DNA of 40,801 nt from the NCBI GenBank assembly GCA_946541745.1, contig CAMNJY010000004.1, positions 1-40,801 on the forward strand, written 5' to 3'. Of this stretch, positions 27,692-35,376 are shown one piece after another (position 1 is the stretch's first letter; each line of letters starts with the position of its first letter). The DNA is from an uncultured Prevotellaceae bacterium (GTDB lineage: Bacteria > Bacteroidota > Bacteroidia > Bacteroidales > Bacteroidaceae). Position numbers and translations under genes: made by a program. Under the pieces are notes generated by a model. It saw nothing but the letters and a program-made list of their open reading frames with translations. It was not told the DNA's origin and did not search any database.

Positions 27692-29017
27692 ATGGCAGAC
27701 AACACAATAGACATCCTCGACTTCGGGGAGCCGGAGAAGGAACACAGCATCATCAAGGTCATCGGCGTAGGCGGCGGCGGCGGTAACGCTGTCAACCACA
27801 TGTACCGCGAGGGTATCCACGACGTCACATTCGTACTCTGTAACACCGACGCACAGGCGCTCAACGACTCTCCCGTGCCTGTCCACCTGCAGCTCGGCGC
27901 CGAGGGTCTCGGCGCGGGCAACAAACCCGAGCGCGCACGGATGGCCGCTGAGGAAAGCATCGACGACATCAAAAACATGCTCAACGACGGCACGCGCATG
28001 GCCTTCATCACCGCCGGCATGGGCGGCGGCACCGGCACCGGCGCCGCACCGGTCATAGCGCGCGTGTCAAAGGAGATGGGCATTCTCACCGTTGGCATTG
28101 TCACCATACCGTTCCGCTTCGAGGGGGCCAAGAAGATTGACCAGGCCCTCGACGGCGTGGAGCGCATGGCAGAGAACGTTGACGCCCTACTGGTCATCAA
28201 CAACGAGCGGCTGCGCGAAATCTACCCCGACCTCTCGCTCATGGCGGCCTTCGGCAAGGCTGACGACACACTCTCCGTAGCAGCCAAGTCCATCGCCGAG
28301 ATCATCACCGTTCACGGTGTCATCAACCTCGACTTCAACGACGTGAAGACCGTGCTGCAGGACGGCGGCGTGGCCATCATGTCTACCGGTTACGGCGAGG
28401 GCGAAGACCGTGTACAAAAGGCCATCGACGACGCTCTGAACTCGCCGCTGCTCAACGACAACGACATCTTCAACTCCAAGAAGATACTGCTCTCCATCGC
28501 CTTCAATGAGGAGAAAGAGGGCAAGGACAACTTTATGATGGAGGAGATGAACTACGTCCACGACTTCATGGACAAATTCGGCAGCGACTTCGAAATCAAG
28601 TGGGGTGTAGCCATCGACCCCGAACTGGGCAAGAAGGTGAAGGTCACCATCCTCGCCACGGGCTTCGGCATCAGCAACGTTGACGGCATGGAGGCCCGCC
28701 TCAAGAAGCACTCGCAGGAGGAGGCCAACCGCATAGCTGAGGAGCAGGAGAAGGCTGCCGCCCGCGAGGAGCGCCGTGGCCGCTACTACGGCACGGAGGC
28801 CGGCGCCAAGCGTTACAAGCGCCGTCCACACATCTACCTGTTCCGTCCCGAAGACCTCGACAACGACGACGTCATCTCAGCAGTAGAGTCAACGCCCACC
28901 TACAAGCGTACGCGCGAAATTCTCGACAGCATACACATGCAGGCCACCGGCGAGGACGCCATCGTCCAGAAGAGCGACCAGCAGGAAGCCGTCCAAGGTG
29001 TCATCAGCTTCGTCTGA
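27692..29017 (+). CDS. ftsZ: Cell division GTPase FtsZ
   Basis: FtsZ is the tubulin homologue that forms the Z ring. The 441-residue protein has the nucleotide-binding VIGVGGGGGNAVNHM, the tubulin signature GGGTGTG at 111-117 within MGGGTGTGAAPVIA, TVGIVTIPFRFEG, NNERLREIYPD and the T7-loop NLDFNDVKTVL. The core ends at about residue 330, followed by a charged linker (EEQEKAAAREERRGRYYG) and a C-terminal region with TPTYKRTREILDS, possibly the FtsA-binding peptide though it is not a clear match. It is the last gene of the cluster; a perfect hairpin overlaps its stop. Confidence 0.98.
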   Translation: MADNTIDILDFGEPEKEHSIIKVIGVGGGGGNAVNHMYREGIHDVTFVLCNTDAQALNDSPVPVHLQLGAEGLGAGNKPERARMAAEESIDDIKNMLNDGTRMAFITAGMGGGTGTGAAPVIARVSKEMGILTVGIVTIPFRFEGAKKIDQALDGVERMAENVDALLVINNERLREIYPDLSLMAAFGKADDTLSVAAKSIAEIITVHGVINLDFNDVKTVLQDGGVAIMSTGYGEGEDRVQKAIDDALNSPLLNDNDIFNSKKILLSIAFNEEKEGKDNFMMEEMNYVHDFMDKFGSDFEIKWGVAIDPELGKKVKVTILATGFGISNVDGMEARLKKHSQEEANRIAEEQEKAAAREERRGRYYGTEAGAKRYKRRPHIYLFRPEDLDNDDVISAVESTPTYKRTREILDSIHMQATGEDAIVQKSDQQEAVQGVISFV

Positions 29018-29024
29018 TGACACC
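28997..29024. terminator. Perfect 11-bp hairpin at the ftsZ stop, shared by converging genes
   Basis: GGTGTCATCAG (28997-29007) pairs with CTGATGACACC (29014-29024) around a 6-base loop. The ftsZ TGA (29015-29017) lies in the right arm and the stop of the converging PLP enzyme gene is 2 bp beyond. It is well placed as a bidirectional terminator although the following T tract (CTTTA) is weak. Confidence 0.65.
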
Positions 29025-29026
29025 CT

Positions 29027-30199
29027 TTACCGGGCGGCGGAAAGGTTGGCTATGCGCTGTAAGGCCTCTAACAGCCGGCTGCGAGGGCACGCGATGTTGA
29101 GACGTATATAGCCCTCGCCGCTCTGTGGGCCGTACATGGTGCCGGGGTTCACCCATACGTGCGTGCTGCTGAACACATGGTCGGCATACTGCTGGGCGGT
29201 CATGCCCGTGGCGGTGATGTCAACCCACGGCAGGTAGGTGCCCTCCAAAGGGCAGATGCGCCAGGAGGGGATATTCTTTGCGATGAAATCGCAAAGCACG
29301 AGGAAGTTTTCCCAGAGATAGGCGTTGAGCTGGTCGAGCCAGTCCTCGCTCTCGTTGTAGGCGGCCACAAGGGCCACAGGGCCGAAGGGGCCTACATCGC
29401 ACACCTCATTGATGTTAATGGCCCGGTCCATCCGGCGGCGCCAGTCGGGGCGCGTACAGATGATGTTGGCTATCTGCAGACCTGCAATATTGAACGACTT
29501 TGACGGCGAGTTCAGCGTAACACTGTTCTGGCGGCAGGCCTCGCTGACGGCGGCAAAGGGCTGGAAGCGGTGGCCGGGCATGATCAGCTCGCAGTGTATC
29601 TCGTCGCTCACCACCTTGACGTTGTGGCGCAGACAGATGTCGTTCATGCGCTGCAGCTCGGCGGGAGTCCAGACGCGGCCGGTGGGGTTGTGGGGATTGC
29701 AGAGCAGGAAGAGGGTGGTCTTCTCGGCGGCGCATTTCTGTTCGAAGTCGTCGAAGTCTACCTCAAAGCGGTTGCTACTGCGGTTCCACCGCAACACGCT
29801 CTCGAGAACCTGACAGCCATTGTTGCGGATAGAGGAAAAAAAGCAGTTGTAGTCGGGCGAGAGAATGAGGACGTTCTCGCCGGGCATGGTTAACGCCTTG
29901 ACGGCTACCGACATGGCGGGTACCACGCCGGTGGTATAGAGTATTTCCTCACGACGGATGGTCCACTGGTGGCGACGCTGAAACCACGAGATGACAGCAT
30001 CGTAGTAGTCGTCGCCCACCAGGGTATAGCCGAAGACACCATGCTCGGCGCGTTTCCTCACGGCGTCGAGTATGGCCGGCGCTGCCTTGAAGTCCATATC
30101 GGCTACCCACAGGGGAATGACGTCATCGTACGGCGTATCGTCCCACTTCACGCACCCTGTTCCCCGCCTGTTTGTCAACTCATCAAAATGATAGTTCAT
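29027..30199 (-). CDS. PLP-dependent aminotransferase/C-S lyase, PatB/MalY type
   Basis: A 390-residue fold-type I pyridoxal-phosphate enzyme. It begins with FDELTNRRGTGCVKWD and IPLWVADMDFKAAPAI, the signature opening of the PatB/MalY group of cystathionine beta-lyases, and carries LLCNPHNPTGRVW, VVSDEIHCELI (PLP-binding Asp), and the Schiff-base lysine K234 in SPSKSFNIAGL. The likely reaction is cleavage of a cysteine S-conjugate or cystathionine to pyruvate and ammonia; an aminotransferase activity is the alternative. It starts 3 bp after the DUF3737 gene and ends 9 bp from ftsZ, which converges on it. Confidence 0.9.
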   Translation of the reverse strand: MNYHFDELTNRRGTGCVKWDDTPYDDVIPLWVADMDFKAAPAILDAVRKRAEHGVFGYTLVGDDYYDAVISWFQRRHQWTIRREEILYTTGVVPAMSVAVKALTMPGENVLILSPDYNCFFSSIRNNGCQVLESVLRWNRSSNRFEVDFDDFEQKCAAEKTTLFLLCNPHNPTGRVWTPAELQRMNDICLRHNVKVVSDEIHCELIMPGHRFQPFAAVSEACRQNSVTLNSPSKSFNIAGLQIANIICTRPDWRRRMDRAININEVCDVGPFGPVALVAAYNESEDWLDQLNAYLWENFLVLCDFIAKNIPSWRICPLEGTYLPWVDITATGMTAQQYADHVFSSTHVWVNPGTMYGPQSGEGYIRLNIACPRSRLLEALQRIANLSAAR

Positions 30200-30202
30200 A
30201 GC

Positions 30203-31054
30203 TTACTTCTCACCTCTTATTTCTATCACACAGTTGGCCGGCTGGCGCACATTCTCGTCGATGGTCACACTGCCAATTGAGTCGGCCACGATGTGCCCAC
30301 TGGTCGGGTTCTTGATGTTCTCAATATGCCCGCGGATGTCAGCCTCGACGGTGGAGTACTCAAACATGCGGTCGCACATAGGGTCGATGGTACAGTTCTC
30401 CATCACAAGGTTCTCGGTGTAGCAGAGCAGTTGCTCGCCGGCCAGGTGGCAGTTCACCAGACGCACATTCCTGGAGTGCCAGGCCAGATACTCGCCGTCG
30501 AGCTCGGAGTCGTAGATGGTAACATTCTCGCACTCCCAGAAAGAGTCCTTGGTCAGAATCTTGGCGTTGTGTACCTCGACGTTCTTGCAGTACTGGAACA
30601 CATACTTCGAGTCGCTCTCCAGACCGTCCACATAGATATTCTGGGAGAACATGAAGGGGTAGGTGCCGCCGTGCAGCTTGACGTTCTTCAGCCTGAGGCC
30701 GTCCACGCGCCAGAAGGTTTCGTCGGCATCGGTTATCTGTACGTTCTCCAGCTCCACGTTCTTCATCTCGCGGAAGAACTTGGGTGCGTCGATACGGGTG
30801 TTGCGCATCACCAGGTCGTTGGTGTACCAGATGGCAGAGCGCGAACCCAGGGCGAAGTAGCAGTCTTCGATGAGGGCGCCGTCGACGTGCCACCAGGGGT
30901 ACTTGCCATAGAACTTGCAGCGGCGGGCCTCCATACGCTGGCACTGCTTGATGCCGCTCTCGCCGTCCTCGATGGTAATGTTCTCTAAACACAGGTCGTG
31001 GGTGGCAAACAACGGGCGTTCGCCACCGAATTTTTGATCTTTTATCAGTTCCAT
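30203..31054 (-). CDS. DUF3737 family protein (predicted right-handed beta-helix)
   Basis: The 283-residue protein matches what is known of DUF3737: repeated short rungs such as NITIEDGESGIKQC, CKFYGKYPWWHVDG, CYFALGSRSAIWYTND and NVRLVNCHLAGEQLLC, spaced about 20-22 residues apart, typical of a beta-helix solenoid. There is no signal peptide, so it is probably cytosolic. The biochemical role is unknown. It is packed between a YitT-like gene (6 bp upstream) and the PatB-type gene (3 bp downstream), which suggests one transcript but gives no clear function. Confidence 0.85.
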   Translation of the reverse strand: MELIKDQKFGGERPLFATHDLCLENITIEDGESGIKQCQRMEARRCKFYGKYPWWHVDGALIEDCYFALGSRSAIWYTNDLVMRNTRIDAPKFFREMKNVELENVQITDADETFWRVDGLRLKNVKLHGGTYPFMFSQNIYVDGLESDSKYVFQYCKNVEVHNAKILTKDSFWECENVTIYDSELDGEYLAWHSRNVRLVNCHLAGEQLLCYTENLVMENCTIDPMCDRMFEYSTVEADIRGHIENIKNPTSGHIVADSIGSVTIDENVRQPANCVIEIRGEK

Positions 31055-31060
31055 TTTTGA

Positions 31061-31963
31061 TTAAACAGTAGTTTTTGCCTTCTTGGTGCGCACCTTGAAG
31101 TGGTCGAAGCCCTCGCCGTAGACACCGATGACGGCACTCTGCGAGACAAAGGCATGAGGGTCTACCTCGTTAATGATGCGGAATATCATGTCGCTCTGCC
31201 GGCGCTTGGCCAGCACGAAGAGCATCTTCACGTCCTTGCCCGAGTAGAAGCCCTGGGCATCGACGACCGTACAGCCCCGGTGGGGCTCGCGGTTGATGCG
31301 CTCGCCTATCTCGAGGTACTTGTCACTGATGATGAAGAACTGCACCGAGCGACGCGCCGACTCCACCACCTGGTCAATACAGAAGGCGGTGACATAGAGC
31401 ACCACATAGCCGTAGATGACCTTCTCCCAGTCTTTCAGGACGAAGTAGGAGCTACTGATGATGATGACGTCGCAGATGAGTATGACACGTCCCAGCGACA
31501 CGTCGCGATACTTGTTGATGATGGCGGCAATGATGTCGGTGCCGCCCGTCGAGCCGTTGTTGGCCAGCCCCAGGCCCACGCCGCACCCGCAGAACACGGA
31601 GCCTATGATGGCAGCCATGAAGGGCTGGTCGCTGAGCAGGTGGGCGTGATAGTTGTCGGTCACCAGGCCAATGGCCACGGTCAGCACCGTCACGGCGTAG
31701 ATGGTCTTCACGCAGAAGCGCCAGCCCAGTATGCGGAGGGCCACCAACAGCAGCGCGCCGTTGATGACGAAATAGCTGAACTGCACGGGAATGCCCGTTG
31801 CCCAGTAGAGGATGGAAGTCACACCGGCCACGCCGCCCGTCGTTATGTTGTTCGACAGCAGGAACACGCCCCACCCTATGGCGTAGCTCAGCATAGCGAT
31901 GGTAATCATGATGTAGTCACGCAACTCTTTTCCTACGGCTGAACGGGTTATTGTTTTAGTCAT
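31061..31963 (-). CDS. YitT family membrane protein (DUF161 + DUF2179)
   Basis: A 300-residue integral membrane protein of the YitT family. It has five to six hydrophobic segments (IMITIAMLSYAIGWGVFLL, FSYFVINGALLLVALRILG and others), a GLGLANNGSTGGTDIIAAI motif, and a C-terminal soluble DUF2179 domain (about 215-290, with HRGCTVVDAQGFYSGKDV). Substrate and role are not established for the family. The frame is open upstream to 32002, but that would place the promoter and a 7-bp repeat inside the gene; ATG at 31963 (MTKTITRSAVGKELRD) lies about 12 bases after the predicted transcription start and is chosen. Confidence 0.87.
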   Translation of the reverse strand: MTKTITRSAVGKELRDYIMITIAMLSYAIGWGVFLLSNNITTGGVAGVTSILYWATGIPVQFSYFVINGALLLVALRILGWRFCVKTIYAVTVLTVAIGLVTDNYHAHLLSDQPFMAAIIGSVFCGCGVGLGLANNGSTGGTDIIAAIINKYRDVSLGRVILICDVIIISSSYFVLKDWEKVIYGYVVLYVTAFCIDQVVESARRSVQFFIISDKYLEIGERINREPHRGCTVVDAQGFYSGKDVKMLFVLAKRRQSDMIFRIINEVDPHAFVSQSAVIGVYGEGFDHFKVRTKKAKTTV

Positions 31964-31981
31964 TTCATTGTAATTTGCCTG

Positions 31982-31989
31982 CAAAGGTA
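31982..31989 (-). promoter_or_regulatory. Predicted -7 promoter element of the yitT-like operon
   Basis: TACCTTTG on the minus strand fits TAnnTTTG and lies 18 bases before the ATG at 31963. It is part of a 16-bp sequence (TACCTTTGCAGGCAAA) repeated exactly in front of miaB on the other strand. Confidence 0.65.
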
Positions 31990-31993
31990 CGAA

Positions 31994-32028
31994 ATAATTC
32001 ATAATTCATAATTCATAATTCATAATTA
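31994..32028. repeat. Five 7-bp ATAATTC tandem units between divergent promoters
   Basis: Four exact ATAATTC units and a fifth with one change fill most of the 44-bp spacer between the mirrored yitT and miaB promoter elements. Confidence 0.9.
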
Positions 32029-32033
32029 TTTTC

Positions 32034-32041
32034 TACCTTTG
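32034..32041 (+). promoter_or_regulatory. Predicted -7 promoter element of miaB
   Basis: TACCTTTG fits TAnnTTTG, 22 bases before the miaB ATG. The 16 bases 32034-32049 are identical to the yitT promoter region read on the opposite strand (31974-31989). Confidence 0.65.
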
Positions 32042-32063
32042 CAGGCAAAAAGCGAAAAAAGGG

Positions 32064-33458
32064 ATGAAAAAATTACTCATTGAAACCTACGGGTGCCAGA
32101 TGAACGTGGCCGACTCCGAGGTCGTGGCCTCTGTCATGCAGATGGCAGGCTACGAAACCACCGACGACATCGACCTGGCTGATGCCATATTTCTGAACAC
32201 CTGCTCCGTGCGCGACAATGCCGAGCAGAAAATCTACCACCGGCTGGAGTCGCTCTGCGCCCTGAGAAGGGCGAGGAGCGAGGAGCGGGGAGCGGGGAGA
32301 CTGATTATCGGCGTTCTGGGCTGCATGGCCGAGCGGGTGAAGGACGACCTGCTCCACAAGTATGGGGCCGACCTCGTGGCAGGCCCCGACGCCTACCTGT
32401 CGCTGCCCGACCTCATAGCCCAGGCCGAGACAGGCCACAAGGCCATCAACATCGAGCTGTCGACCACCGAGACCTACCGCGACGTAGTGCCACAGCGCAT
32501 CGCCATGGGCCACAAGATTGGCGGTTACGTCAGCATCATGCGCGGTTGCAACAATTTCTGCCACTACTGCATAGTGCCCTACACCCGGGGCCGGGAGCGC
32601 AGCCGCGACGTAGAGAGCATTCTCCGCGAAGTGCGCGACCTGCGCAGCCGTGGCTTCAAGGAGGTAACGCTCTTAGGACAGAACGTGAACAGCTATAGAA
32701 GCTCACTCCAACCTCCCTCCACGGGGGAGCCTGTTGCCGCGGCAGAGAGCCTCCCCCGCGGGGAGAGGTTGGAGGGGGCCTTCCCTGCCCTGTTGCGGGC
32801 TGTGGCCCTTGAGGTTCCCGACATGCGCATCCGCTTCACCACCTCCCACCCCAAGGACATGAGCGACGAAACGCTGCAGGTCATTGCCGACATGCCCAAC
32901 GTCTGCCACCACATCCACCTGCCCGTGCAGAGCGGTTCCAACCGCATCCTGCAGCTCATGAACCGCAAGTACACCCGCGAATGGTATCTCGACCGCGTGG
33001 CGGCCATCCGCCGCATCGTGCCCGACTGTGCTCTGACAACCGACATCTTCGTGGGCTACTGCTCGGAGACCGAGGAGGACCACCAGCTCAGTCTGTCGCT
33101 GATGCGCGAGGTGCAGTACGACTCGGCCTTCATGTTCAAATATTCCGAGCGACCGGGCACCTACGCCTCCAAGCATCTGCCCGACGACGTTCCCGAGGAG
33201 GTGAAGCTGCGCCGCCTCAACGAGCTCATAGCCCTGCAAACCGCCATCTCGGCCCAGCAGAACCGCAAGGACGAAGGGCGGGTGTTCGACGTACTTGTCG
33301 AAGGCTTCTCCAAGCGCTCCCGCGACTATCTCTGCGGCCGCACCGGGCAAAACAAGATGGTGGTATTTCCCAAGGACGGCCATCACGTCGGCCAGACGGT
33401 CAGCGTCAGGATTACCGGGAGCACCAGTGCCACGCTCTTAGGAGAGCCTGTTGTCTAA
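32064..33458 (+). CDS. miaB: tRNA-2-methylthio-N6-dimethylallyladenosine synthase MiaB (with inserted repeats)
   Basis: MiaB is a radical-SAM methylthiotransferase that modifies A37 of tRNAs reading UNN codons. The 464-residue protein has the N-terminal UPF0004 cysteines C11, C47 and C87, the radical-SAM cluster C162-x3-C166-x2-C169, FTTSHPKDMSD, HLPVQSGSNRIL, FKYSERPGTYA and a C-terminal TRAM domain. Two stretches look foreign against remembered Bacteroides homologues. Residues about 62-79 (CALRRARSEERGAGR) are encoded by a 7-bp tandem repeat and are about 6 residues longer; residues 213-239 (SSLQPPSTGEPV... to LEGA) are encoded by a 67-bp palindrome and are about 17 longer. Both keep the frame and avoid the catalytic motifs. 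The ABC exporter gene starts 37 bp after its stop. Confidence 0.96.
   Translation: MKKLLIETYGCQMNVADSEVVASVMQMAGYETTDDIDLADAIFLNTCSVRDNAEQKIYHRLESLCALRRARSEERGAGRLIIGVLGCMAERVKDDLLHKYGADLVAGPDAYLSLPDLIAQAETGHKAINIELSTTETYRDVVPQRIAMGHKIGGYVSIMRGCNNFCHYCIVPYTRGRERSRDVESILREVRDLRSRGFKEVTLLGQNVNSYRSSLQPPSTGEPVAAAESLPRGERLEGAFPALLRAVALEVPDMRIRFTTSHPKDMSDETLQVIADMPNVCHHIHLPVQSGSNRILQLMNRKYTREWYLDRVAAIRRIVPDCALTTDIFVGYCSETEEDHQLSLSLMREVQYDSAFMFKYSERPGTYASKHLPDDVPEEVKLRRLNELIALQTAISAQQNRKDEGRVFDVLVEGFSKRSRDYLCGRTGQNKMVVFPKDGHHVGQTVSVRITGSTSATLLGEPVV
32271..32298. repeat. Four 7-bp units (GCGRGGA) inside the miaB coding sequence
   Basis: GCGAGGA twice, then GCGGGGA twice, in strict heptad register. 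They encode part of an Arg/Glu/Gly-rich segment before LIIGVLGC. Confidence 0.85.
32707..32773. repeat. 67-bp imperfect palindrome inserted in miaB
   Basis: TCCAACCTCCCTCC (32707-32720) faces GGGGAGAGGTTGGA (32760-32773) with 12 of 14 pairs. Inside these, CGGGGGAG faces CTCCCCCG, and the exact palindrome TGCCGCGGCA (32735-32744) sits at the centre. The segment encodes a Pro/Gly/Ser/Glu-rich loop that related MiaB proteins lack. Confidence 0.82.
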
Positions 33459-33495
33459 GAAAAACGCCATAATCCTCAGAACAAAAGCCCCGAGC

Positions 33496-35376
33496 ATGAA
33501 AGAATTCCTCAGAGTACTCCAAAGATTCATCCCCCCCTACAAACGATACCTCGTCTTGTCGGTAGTCTTCAATGTGCTGTCGGCAGTGCTCAACATCTTC
33601 TCGTTCGCAGCACTCATACCCATCCTCAGCATCATCTTCAAGACCGACGACACCGAGCGCGCCACCACCCTCATGCCCTGGGACTGGGCCAACGCCGAGG
33701 ACGTGCTCATGAACAACATGAACTACTACGTCAACCAGCTCATCGCTGACGTAGGCCCCACCACCACGCTGCTCGTCATCGGCCTCTTCCTCGCCGTCAC
33801 CACGGCCATGAAGACCGGTGCCTACTTCGCCGCTGCTGCCAGCATCATACCCATCCGCACCGGCGTGGTACGCGACATCCGCAACCAGCTCTACCGCAAA
33901 ATCACCTCGCTGCCCCTGGGCTTCTTCACCGACGAGCGCAAGGGCGACATCATCGCCCGCATGAGCGGCGACGTGCAGGAGGTGGAAAACTCCATCATGG
34001 CCTCCTTGGAGATGCTCTTCAAGAACCCCATCCTCATCGTCGCCTATTTCTCCATGCTCATCTTCATCTCCTGGCAGCTCACGGCCTTCACGCTCGTCAT
34101 CGTGCCCGTCATGGGATGGTTCATGGGATGGGTGGGCCGCAAGCTCAAGTCACAGTCCATCAAGGCGCAGGCCCTGTGGAGCGACACCATGAGCCAGGTG
34201 GAGGAAACCCTCGGCGGACTGCGCATCATCAAGGCCTTCAGCGCCGAGGAGAAGATGAACAGACGGTTCGACCGCACCAACACGGCCTATCGCAACGACA
34301 TCATGCGCGTCAACATCCGCCAGTCGATGGCCCACCCCATGTCGGAGTTCCTCGGTACGGTCATGATTGTCATCGTGCTCTGGTTCGGCGGGGTGCTCGT
34401 GCTCAACTACGGCACTCTCTCAGGTCCCGTCTTTATTTACTATATGGTCATGCTTTACAGCATCATCAACCCCCTCAAGGACTTCTCCAAGGCGAGCTAC
34501 AACATACCCAAAGGACTGGCGTCGATGGAGCGTATCGACAAGATTCTCATGGCCGAGAACACCATTCGTGAGGTGGACCATCCGCAGCACCTCCAGGCTT
34601 TCAACCACCAGATAGAGTTCCGCCACGTGTCGTTCAGATACGGCGAGCAGTGGGTGCTGCGCGACATCTGCCTCACCATTCCCAAGGGCAAGACCATCGC
34701 CATCGTCGGGCAGTCGGGCTCAGGCAAGTCCACGCTCGTTGACCTCATACCGCGTTACTATGACGTGCAGGAGGGACAGGTGCTCATCGACGGCATCGAT
34801 GTCCGTCAGCTGGCCGTCAGCGACCTGCGCCAGCTCATAGGCAACGTCAACCAGGAGGCTATCCTCTTCAACGACTCCTTCCGCAACAACATCGCCTTCG
34901 GAAGCCTCACCTCCGGCCCCTCTCCAACTGGAGAGGGAAGCAGCGGCCCTGCCACCGGGACACCAGACTTGGAAACGGCCATCATCGAGGCCGCACGCAT
35001 TGCCAACGCCTACGACTTCATCATGCAGTCGGAGCAGGGCTTCGACACCAACATCGGCGACCGTGGCTCGCGGCTCTCCGGCGGACAGCGCCAGCGTGTG
35101 TCCATAGCCCGCGCCATCCTGAAGAACCCGCCCATACTCATCCTCGACGAGGCTACCTCAGCCCTCGACACCGAGAGCGAGCGGCTGGTGCAGGATGCCC
35201 TGGAACGGCTCATGAAAACGCGCACCACGGTGGCTATCGCCCACCGCTTGTCAACCATCAAAAATGCCGATGAAATCGTGGTTTTGCACGAAGGGCGCAT
35301 CGTCGAACGGGGCACTCACGACGCGCTCTTGCAACGCAACGGCTACTATCGTAAGCTACATGAAATGCAGAGTTAG
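33496..35376 (+). CDS. ABC exporter, MsbA-like (fused permease and ATPase)
   Basis: A 626-residue half-transporter from the ATG at 33496; a TTG at 33451 would add 15 residues overlapping miaB. Six membrane helices fall in about residues 20-315, followed by an ATPase domain with Walker A GQSGSGKS (405-412), Q-loop NQEAILF, signature LSGGQ (527-531), Walker B ILILDEATSALD and the H-loop AHRLSTI. Layout and position among envelope genes suggest a lipid or lipid A-core flippase; a multidrug exporter is the alternative. Residues about 470-490 (TSGPSPTGEGSSGPATG) form an extra Gly/Ser/Pro loop, encoded by a palindromic element, between the Q-loop and signature. The next gene overlaps its end by 17 bp. 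Confidence 0.92.
   Translation: MKEFLRVLQRFIPPYKRYLVLSVVFNVLSAVLNIFSFAALIPILSIIFKTDDTERATTLMPWDWANAEDVLMNNMNYYVNQLIADVGPTTTLLVIGLFLAVTTAMKTGAYFAAAASIIPIRTGVVRDIRNQLYRKITSLPLGFFTDERKGDIIARMSGDVQEVENSIMASLEMLFKNPILIVAYFSMLIFISWQLTAFTLVIVPVMGWFMGWVGRKLKSQSIKAQALWSDTMSQVEETLGGLRIIKAFSAEEKMNRRFDRTNTAYRNDIMRVNIRQSMAHPMSEFLGTVMIVIVLWFGGVLVLNYGTLSGPVFIYYMVMLYSIINPLKDFSKASYNIPKGLASMERIDKILMAENTIREVDHPQHLQAFNHQIEFRHVSFRYGEQWVLRDICLTIPKGKTIAIVGQSGSGKSTLVDLIPRYYDVQEGQVLIDGIDVRQLAVSDLRQLIGNVNQEAILFNDSFRNNIAFGSLTSGPSPTGEGSSGPATGTPDLETAIIEAARIANAYDFIMQSEQGFDTNIGDRGSRLSGGQRQRVSIARAILKNPPILILDEATSALDTESERLVQDALERLMKTRTTVAIAHRLSTIKNADEIVVLHEGRIVERGTHDALLQRNGYYRKLHEMQS
34918..34937. repeat. Palindromic GC-rich element inside the ABC exporter gene
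   Basis: CCCTCTCC (34918-34925) and GGAGAGGG (34930-34937) form a perfect 8-bp stem around AACT. The surrounding bases encode an extra loop of about 18 residues compared with remembered homologues, and the sequence resembles the mraY-murD palindrome. Confidence 0.75.

Noticed and set aside
13251..29017. Loss of murF, murB and ddl from the division cluster as a deletion
   Set aside because: These genes are usually outside the cluster in Bacteroidetes.
31964..32002. Longer N-terminus for the YitT-like protein
   Set aside because: It would place the TAnnTTTG promoter element and the ATAATTC repeat inside the coding region; MTKTITRS at 31963 is better.
33451..33495. TTG start for the ABC exporter
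   Set aside because: It would overlap miaB and add a non-conserved basic leader; ATG at 33496 begins directly before the conserved FLRVLQRFIPPYKRY.
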